Part shown: piece after piece, positions 56,895 to 64,000 of the stretch
Layout: each line of letters begins with the position of its first letter
How positions within the stretch are numbered: the first letter of the stretch is position 1
Source of the DNA: Phyto melanocephala
Taxonomy: Eukaryota > Arthropoda > Insecta > Diptera > Rhinophoridae
DNA: 64,000 nt
NCBI GenBank assembly: GCA_941918925.1
Contig: OW799237.1
Coordinates: 59,257,997-59,321,996, forward strand
Direction of reading: 5' to 3'
Program-made: the position numbers and the translations under genes
Notes under the pieces: generated by a model
Seen by the model: only the letters and a program-made list of their open reading frames with translations
What the model was told of the DNA's origin: nothing
Databases searched by the model: none

Positions 56895-58050
56895 CTACTG
56901 TATTCTATACACGACATCATTTATTCTTTTTATCACCTTATACGGCCCATCCCAATGAGTTTGCAGTTTAGGAGACAGTCCTTTTTTCCGTTGTGGGTTA
57001 TATAGTAGAACTGGCTGACCCTCATTAAAGCCTTCAGAGTTTGCTGCTCTGTCGTATCGGGCTTTCATCTTGTTCCTGGACATGTTTGTCTGCTCAAAGG
57101 GGCCGCCCAAGTTATACTTCTGTAATGGCTCACGACTTTTTCTTGCTTGGCTTTTCGCTGCGATGCATTGCGCGCAATTTTCTATCCAACCAGCTACCGA
57201 TTGTTTGCTTTAACTTTTTAAGGGTTTTTGTCATGCCAAAATGACCTCCACTGAGACCTTCGTGAAACTCCCTTAAATCTTCGTCGACTTTAGAGGACGG
57301 CACCACAATTAGATTTGTGACCGATTTTCCATTAGCACTTTCCCATATTCGGTATAGACATCCATTAACCACCTTCAGGCTATTCCACAGCGCCCAATAA
57401 GATTTCATCAGTGGACTTCCGGCTGATATTTGGTTTCGAGTGGGCCTTTTGTCTTTTTCCTTTGCTGACATAACCCTTGCCAGTATAGGATCTTTTCTTT
57501 GCGCCACTGACCATTCACCGCTTGTGTCTATATGTGTTAGTCGAACATCTATTACGCACTCTTCTTCCTCAGGTTTTGTACAATATTTGTTCTTCAAGCT
57601 GCAGAATTTTCGGGAACGTGCATCCGCATTGCTTTGTTTGACCTCTTTTTTGTACTCAATATTGGAGTTATTTTCCTGAAGTCGCTTAGTCCAGTAATCC
57701 AACGGAATCTCAATGTTGCGCCAAATCATAACTTTTCGTCCCATGTGCAGATTAATGATATGACTTATCATAAAATCAGCGCCCATGATTACTTCATCCA
57801 CAATGTCAGCAACAACAAATACATGATTAACACTTATATTTGCAATAGTTAATTTCACCTTTATTTTTCCATAAACTTTAGCAAACTCCCCAGTAACTGT
57901 TCGTAGACTTACACCATATAGTGGTTCGATTTCCTCCTTGACTATATCAGGTCTGATAATTGATTGTGATGCTCCTGTATCTATTGTAAGAACATGCCTC
58001 CGATCATCGATATACCCACAAGCAGTTAGGTTGCTATTTTTCTGCTGCAT
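56895..58050 (-). pseudogene. gypsy pol remnant: protease and integrase ends
   Basis: The frame from 58050 contains the aspartic protease site DTGASQSIIRPD and GADFM. At about 57610 it jumps directly to SNADARSRKF, the end of RNase H, so reverse transcriptase and most of RNase H are lost by an in-frame deletion. Integrase zinc-binding HEGLSGGHFGMTKTLKKLK follows. After a small frameshift near 57190 come NCAQCIAAKSQARKSREPLQ and then GPFEQTNMSRNKMKARYDRA and an integrase C-terminal block WDGPYKVIKRINDVVYRIQ (56895-57110). The catalytic core of integrase is missing. It needs a helper to move. Confidence 0.8.
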
Positions 58051-58189
58051 AACTGATATGGAGATTCTGGGGGCCTCTGTAATGGGATAATGCTCATGGC
58101 TAAAAGTGTTAACTTGTTTTAACGGTAACTGCGTGTGTTCCAGCTTGCTGTACTCAGGTGGTGATACAAATCTAGCCCGCTTTCTTGGT

Positions 58190-59447
58190 GTTCTACAATT
58201 TCGTTGAAAATGTCCACTCTTACCACAATTATAGCATTTGGCTCAGGCTTTGCCTTGCTTTTCCTCTTACGCCTGTATAACTGCATTTTTAATTTCGGTG
58301 ACTATATCTCCGTCTTTTTCTGCAGTAATTTCGAGATTTCGCACCTTACATATTTGCGGCTTAGAGAGTAATTTTGCAGTCTCCTGTGTCAGAGCGTATG
58401 ATACGGTTTCTGCAAACGTTGATTTGTGTGTGCCAAATACCGCGTGCTTTATTTCAGGATCGCGTATTCCATTAACAAATGTTTCAATTTTAAACTGATC
58501 CAAAAATGGGTGATTTTCACCTGGATATGTCAGCTGCACCAAACACTCGATCTCCGTTGCGAAATCTTGTAATGACTCGTTAGATTTTCGTATTCTGCCT
58601 CGTAATTCCATTCGGTATATATCTCGTTTATGCTCGCCGCCATACTTACAATATAGTGCAACCATTATGTCCTCGTAGTTTTCTCTGCAGCCAATGGATA
58701 TACTTTCTAGAACTTGTGCTGCGTTGCCTTTCAATGACAAAATCAACTCTAAAGCCTATTCTTCATTGTTCCACATATTTCTACTAGATATTTCGGGAAC
58801 TATTCGCACTGGTCCCTCATGAAACTGAAAATCTTTAATTTTTATTTCCAGATTTTTAAATTTTTCGTCAACATTTTTAACTGTCATCTGCAATTTTTCG
58901 TCAACATCTCTAGCCAGTGCTCCGATGTCATTTTTAAGAGCAGACAGTTTTTTTTATCGATTTTATTAACTTCTTTTTCATAGCCCTCTACTCTGTTATT
59001 CACAGCTTCAGAAATTTCCTGAAGTTTCTCGTTCGTAGTTCTAGAACATTGTTGAAATCTCAACTCCATTATTTTACTTTCTTCTTTTACTTCAGCTAAT
59101 AATTTTTCATTATTAGCTCTAGAATTTTCTTGAACTTCGACTAATAATTTTTCATTATTAGCTCTAGAAGTTTCTTGAACTTCAGCTAATAATTTTTGAC
59201 TGTTAAGTTCCATTTTTTCAATCATTGCTGAAAGCATTGTACTTAAATCCATGTTGTTTGTGGTTGCTCGAGTGGAAACTTCCATTTCTTCTTTTTCGTT
59301 AAACTCGTAACCATCAATGTCAATATTACGCCGCTTAAATTCATCTAGAAGTCTCTTCTGCATTTCTACTTTATTACCTGTTGTCAACAATGCCGGCTTA
59401 CTCAATTCCTTCTTGAGTTGTTCCACTTTAAGCTCCTCAAATTTCAT
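58190..59447 (-). pseudogene. gypsy gag: coiled-coil N-terminus, capsid-like region, zinc knuckle
   Basis: ATG at 59447 starts a SAP-like head (KVEQLKKELSKPALLTTGNK), followed by repeated LLAEVQETSRANNEK-type units of about 17 residues, three copies, predicted coiled coil. A run of 8 T on the plus strand at 58948-58955 marks a frameshift; the frame then continues through DVDEKLQM. A stop near 58755 precedes LELILSLKGNAAQVLESI, a gag capsid-like region with YPGENHPFLDQFKIETFVNG. Two more stops come before the knuckle CYNCGKSGHFQRNC (58190-58240 region). The protein would form the particle and bind RNA, but this copy is broken. Confidence 0.75.
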
Positions 59448-59486
59448 GTTTGCCTTTTAAAATGGAATTTCACTTCTGACACCAGT

Positions 59487-60014
59487 TGTTACGTTTATAC
59501 CTTTTATAAACGTTGGATTATTTCCTTTAAATAAATTTTGAGTTCTTTTATTGCAATTAAAAACACTTGAAATTCTTTATAAAATTAAGAGCACTTTATT
59601 TATTTAAATACACTCAGATATTGTTTTTATATCACTTTACTTATTACACTTATGGTTATACACTTTTATTATCAAACTCACTTTGATACACACTTTACAA
59701 GCTCTATTGTAATACTAATCATGTTAGCTGTGTTGTTCGGCTATTTATAGTAACATAGTGGTTTCGGTAACATTCGACAAAGTTCTCGTATGTACATTCT
59801 AGTACATTCGAAAACCGTTACATTTAAATTACGACGTTAAGTAATATGCAGGAAAAATAGAAGTGCCTAAAAGTATGCTACACATAATAACAAACATCAT
59901 GTTCGAACAACCAGCGAAATAAACTAATACAAGTAAAACTACAGTAACTTAAACTAATACAACTAAAAAAAAATTATAATGTAAATAAAGCTATTTAAAA
60001 CTAAATCTGTAACA
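59487..60014 (-). repeat. LTR (5' LTR of the element)
   Basis: 528 bp, the same sequence as the 3' LTR apart from scattered single-base differences, which implies a fairly recent insertion. Confidence 0.9.
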
Positions 60015-60259
60015 ATATTCTTTATTGTATTTAAAAAACTAGTTTGGAAAATGCGAAAAAATCTTTTGTTTTCTTTTGCTGTTCATTTGGTTAAATCACT
60101 CTTAAGATGTACCTCTCTTCTTACTATGTAAGTTGATTGTCTACACTTCACTTCAACAAATTCCAATACTTTATTCAAAATTAGGACATCTTTGCCTGAT
60201 TATTAAGTCTTTTTGGGTAACTCTACATAATCATCTTTAACGGATAGCTCTTATATTTA
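60015..60259. other. Right flank of the gypsy element
   Basis: Begins with ATAT duplication (60015-60018); otherwise no feature seen. Confidence 0.4.
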
Positions 60260-60600
60260 TCATTTTTGTGCCAACAGTATATATAGCCTTGACATTTCAT
60301 TTGTAATATCTACAGTATTGATTTTCGACCCCATAAAGTATTTATTTTCTGAAAGCTTGTGACTTGGGATATCAATTGGGCTATGTGCGTCGGTCAATGT
60401 GTTAGTTAAAAATCAGCGATGGCAAAGCAATTCTCACGAGATACTTTTCTTTTAAGTTAACCTTACACGTATTTACGAAAAATAACCAAACAAGTTAGTC
60501 TCGCATCAGCTTTTAAGCAAAACAGTTGTGCTAACGCTTGTTTTTTGGTGAAGGATATTCTCAGATTCGGCATACTCGAATACAGCATTCTTACTTGTTT
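60260..60600 (+). repeat. Family B fragments
   Basis: TTGACATTTCATTTGTAATA, CGACCCCATAAAGTATTTAT, and a 3' end GATTCGGCATACTCGAATAC with TTACTTGTTT at 60589-60600. The middle is deleted. Confidence 0.6.
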
Positions 60601-61146
60601 TTTTATTTTGATTCCAAATATAGATTTGTATATCCTTTACAGAATATATTTTACAAAATTTTGTTTTTCAGTGATTCTAATTCATTTGTCTCAAATACAC
60701 TTTGGCAAAAAAAATTTAAGTCAATAGTTTTAAAAATAACAGTTTTACAAGCAATTAGTTATACAAAAGAACATGCATTATGATGAGTTTATATTACGTT
60801 CTTACCTTCTCCTGTAAGTTTACAAATTTTTTAGTTAGAGCTTTTCTTGCGACCTCATAAAGTTAAGGATGATCGAACCATAATTCACGATGTTGGTTGT
60901 GAGTCACACTTTAACATCAAACTTTGTGCCTAATTTAATTTAACATTTATTCGTTTCAGTGTTTGCCAAATTCAACCCTGGAGATGTACACAATATATTA
61001 AACTTTTCCCGCCCTAAGATAACTTATAGATATAGTTTATTGATTGGGTATGCCTCTGGAGATATTCATTAAAAACTTCGGACAAATTTGTAACTAATCG
61101 GCAAAGTTATAGGCAAAAGTTTTTATAAACAAGCAGGAACCAATTT
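60601..61146. other. Stretch without a supported gene
   Basis: Two overlapping short frames at 60538-60783 are AT-rich and start in the B tail. A B-like GGTATGCCTCTGGAGATATT phrase occurs near 61046. Confidence 0.4.
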
Positions 61147-61335
61147 TATGTTAGGTTAGGTTGAAAAGGAGGGGCACTAAAAGCCCAAACACACGACAGG
61201 TATACAATTATGCCCAATTGGCATGTTGTGCGCTCCATATGAATAGTATAGTTAGAATAGAAGAGAAAGAGAGGCAGACCAGTCCAGATTCTCTGGCGGG
61301 AAACTAACCCTACTGACTAGTCCACTGGGGCAAAA
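61147..61335 (-). mobile_element. tRNA-derived SINE, copy 2
   Basis: On the minus strand: CCCCAGTGGACTAGTCAGTA (A-box region), a deletion, TTTCCCGCCAGAGAATCTGG (B-box side), CTTTCTCTTCTATTCTAA, and a tail CAACCTAACCTAACA. Same family as 8130-8335. Most of the B box is lost, so it would not be transcribed well. Confidence 0.7.
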
Positions 61336-61339
61336 AAAA

Positions 61340-62860
61340 TTGATTATTTTGTTATTGACAGTAATCACTATAAAATAATCTCTTTATACTTAAATATGTA
61401 TCACTTTCTTTGTGTAACTTCGATTTGCTATTAATTTATTTTCTTAGATTAAGTCTTGTAATGAAACCTTTAGTATTCTACAATAGGAGTGATAAAATGT
61501 TGTATTTTTATGGAAACTGAAGAGCAGAATTTGATAGCCAGAGGTAGTTAAAAAATAACATAAGCTTTGTGTGGGCATGACATCTTCTGCTTTTTAAATA
61601 ATATAATAAATTTTCAAATTGATTCTTCAAGCTCGAGGTCTTTATAATATTTGTTTTATTTATTATTCAATATTTCGCTACTCCTTTTAATATAATAAAT
61701 GTTTGATTTTCACATAGTTTATCCTTTTTAGATTTATTTTTTTTCCAAAATTTTTGTCCATATAGAAATAGTATGAATTCAAAATTATAAAACAAATTTC
61801 AATTTACTAGAAACCTATCTATGCGAAATTTAATTTTCTAATTGATATAATTCTATCTCTTTTATGACCTTTTAAATTTCAATGATAGCAGAATATGTGA
61901 GAAACCGGCGTTAAAGTAGGCATGTTAAACTAATTTCTGGTAACGATTAAAGATATATTTCATAAAAAGTCCTTTATTATTTCATAGTCATGTTTCCTAA
62001 CATCAACACGTTGTATGAGAGGTAGGCGTTTAAGTGAGAGTGTCACTTCATTTTCTAGCATTATAATGGCATTGAATAGGAAGCTATATATTCCAATTTT
62101 AGCATCGTACCTCTAATTCTGTCGGTTTAAATAATAGAATATGTCAGAAGTGGGCGTTAAAGTAGGCGTATCAAATTCAACTTATTGAACTCAGCTTAGA
62201 TATTTAAATATGGAATTTTCTATTCTTTTAAAATCTTTGTACATAGAGAAATTATATGAATTTAAAATAAAACGTTATATGGGAGGTATTCGTAAGATTT
62301 GGCCTTTATTTTCCGTTATTAAAAAGCTATTCACCAAAAAGTAATGGCTACAAAATTTCATAATCGTAAATTTTATTAAATTCTAAGTTGACCGAAAAAG
62401 ACACTGTGCGGTATAAATTTTCGTACATTTTGATCTATAACTCCTATCGTAATGTATAGATCTGAGTAATTTTCAGGGAAGATATTTTTTTACTCAGGAA
62501 ATATACTTTCCAAATTTTATCGATTTACGCCAATGCGTTTAGATCCGTTTATCCATTGTAAGTAGGAAGAACATTAGATTTTTGCATACCTACAACTTTC
62601 GATTAAAATATTCCGATTTAGCCCATTTTCAATACAAACCTTTTGTATAAGAAATATTCTGGTAAAATTTGACCCCCCCTTCGTGAATTATCGTGCTTTC
62701 AATAGATGGTTGGACATAGCTAGATCGTCATAAAATGATACCAGGACTAAGAAGATATATACTTTATGGAGTCTAAATTGGATATTTCGATGTGTTTACA
62801 CACGGAATGACAAAATGAATACACCCCCACAACTTTTAATTGGTGCTGGGTATAAAATAA
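61340..62860 (-). mobile_element. Family A element, diverged
   Basis: A body blocks such as TGTGCGGTATAAATTTTCGT (62405) and the CCCATTTTCAATAC block. The head at 62825-62855 is AACTTTTAATTGGTGCTGGG. The 3' end is cut by the SINE. A Penelope-like tail motif (GGAGTAGCGAAATATTG on the minus strand, 61687-61667) is inserted. Confidence 0.65.
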
Positions 62861-62899
62861 TATATATTTTTTAAATATATCAAATTTTTTCAAACTCCT

Positions 62900-63515
62900 A
62901 CATAATATTTGAAAACGTTTAAGATACCAAATTTTAAGACGAAATCTAATAAATTATTTCTAAGAAAAAATAACAAATCGGTTTGAAACCAACTAAGATG
63001 TTTTTTTTTTGTAAAATTTACAAATGGAAATCGATGTTTTTCAGTTTCTGTACAATCGAGAGAGCCAATATTTGGATCAAATGAAAGGGCTTAAGCAATC
63101 AAATATAGTTAGCTATGAAACGAAAAAAATCCAATATGGAGTCTTGGATATAATGGCGAATATATGAGCCAAATATAGCAGTTAAGGCTTTGTCCCTTTA
63201 ACCCCCACCAGTACAATGTAGTTAATTATTAAAAAATTGCAAAATCCAGTATGGCGTCTGAAATAAAATGGCGGAGCAAATTTTTTTAACCCTAACAAAA
63301 TGGGTATCAAATAAAAGGGCTTGACTAGTAGAATATAGTTAACTATGTACAAATTCAAAATCAAAAATGGCGTCGGAAAGAATAAAAAAAAGGGTATTAC
63401 ATGAAATCTAGAGTCTAGGCTTAGCTACGATGTGGTGTTTATACCTATGTACATAAAGGTGAAGGGTATTATCAGATTCGGCAATGCCGAATATAGCGCT
63501 ATTGCTGGTTGAAAG
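62900..63515 (+). repeat. Family B 3' part
   Basis: CAAATCGGTTTGAAACCAAC, CAATATGGAGTCTTGGATAT, TATGGCGTCTGAAATAAAAT, AGATGTGATG-like blocks and the 3' hairpin ATTCGGC-AAT-GCCGAAT at 63476-63492. Confidence 0.65.
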
Positions 63516-64000
63516 CAATTTTGCTCGATTCAATAAGCTTTATATTTTTGAATCAAAAGCAGGTGGTGATCGATACAAAATATATCGTTTGTCGGTTTAT
63601 TTAAAAGTGTAAACGGTTCGAAATCGGTAAAATCTTTCAAAAGTAGTAAACCAGTTTTTGGTTTCGTTTATTTTTTTTAATTATAATAAATAAGTATTGG
63701 ATTATTAAAAAGCACATTGATGGTAGGCAGGTAGAATGGCCCTTAGTCATATATTTTACGAAATTGAATTTTCTGTGATTCCAATACATTTCACATAAAT
63801 ACACCTCGACACAAAAATTGAATGCATTAGTATCAAAAATAACAGTTTTTTAATATAGTTTCTATTACGTTTTGCCAAATCCTGTATATTATATACAATT
63901 ATTTGAGTTAGAGCTTTTCTACCTTTCTTTTAGTTTGTTCTTTTAGAATTTGAAACTTCTAAATAAAGTTGCAAGATCTAAAATATAAATGGTCCTGTTC
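63516..64000. other. AT-rich end of the window
   Basis: No gene or bounded repeat seen. Confidence 0.45.

Larger units (their letters stand above)
56261..60014 (-). mobile_element. Ty3/gypsy LTR retrotransposon, internally deleted
   Basis: LTRs at 56261-56790 and 59487-60014, TG...CA ends, almost identical, with ATAT on both outer sides. On the minus strand the order is LTR, primer-binding-like TGGTGTCAGAAGTG two bases inside the LTR (near 59484-59471), gag, zinc knuckle, protease, an integrase zinc-binding part, an integrase C-terminus and LTR. Reverse transcriptase/RNase H and the integrase catalytic core are deleted. No env-like frame. Non-autonomous. Confidence 0.9.

Noticed and set aside
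1..64000. CRISPR array, tRNA or rRNA genes
   Set aside because: None seen; the repeats are interspersed mobile elements, and the tRNA-like blocks are SINE or repeat parts lacking full cloverleafs.

Overview
The window is AT-rich dipteran nuclear DNA, probably from a higher (schizophoran, perhaps calyptrate) fly. The evidence is short GT-AG introns, TATA/Inr-type promoters, a cysteine-rich DUF753/Ly6-like secreted protein gene, and many mini-me/DINE-1-like repeats with (GTCY)n cores. The species cannot be named from this sequence. No rRNA gene, tRNA gene or CRISPR array was seen.

Only two loci look like host genes. (1) 1278-555, minus strand: a complete three-exon gene for a 192-residue secreted protein with two DUF753/Ly6-like cysteine repeats. 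(2) 36518-about 37025, plus strand: a TATA box, an Inr, a signal-peptide exon and a good splice donor. Read to the nearest acceptor it encodes a 37-residue secreted peptide. This model is tentative.

Almost everything else is mobile DNA, much of it nested. For reference I name the repeat families A to E. A: head hairpin near TATACCC(G/A)CCACC, (GTCY)n, 288-bp internal units, and a 3' hairpin ATTCGGC-ACA-GCCGAAT followed by ACTTGTT. B: related, head TATACCCTTCACC, with a tRNA-like block and the same 3' hairpin. C: head CTAGAAAAGCCCGGCGCGCG, internal units of about 122 bp, tail (AC)n GAGTTTCACTTTTA. D: hAT-like MITE with ends CAAGGCGAATTC and 8-bp target duplications. E: head CTAGCTGACCCGGCAAACG.

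Layout. 2.2-4.9 kb: a full A element. 5.0-5.7 kb: a Penelope-like endonuclease fragment. 6.5-9.9 kb: a CACTA-like element carrying a tRNA-derived SINE. 11.4-13.0 kb: a LINE relic. 14.45-19.75 kb: four-level nesting (A, then MITE D, then an inverted pair of A elements, then a Penelope tail). 19.9-26.1 kb: two C elements, the first split by a nearly full-length R1-clade LINE in its (AC)n tract. 26.2-28.5 kb: a decayed Jockey/CR1-like LINE precisely interrupted by a CACTA-like element. 29-36 kb: sparse, with MITEs and relics. 38.9-46.1 kb: a solo LTR, a hAT deletion derivative, and a decayed CACTA-associated gene split by a second solo LTR and a C element. 46.7-50.3 kb: an E element split by two A elements. 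50.8-51.5 kb: a LINE RNase H relic. 51.7-52.2 kb: two MITEs. 56.3-60.0 kb: an internally deleted Ty3/gypsy element with two LTRs. 60.2-63.5 kb: B, SINE and A fragments.

The most novel points are the tie between a widespread arthropod protein family (CYVCG ... GERFHQD) and CACTA-like ends, the candidate micro-peptide gene, and the nested structures whose target duplications can be read base by base.
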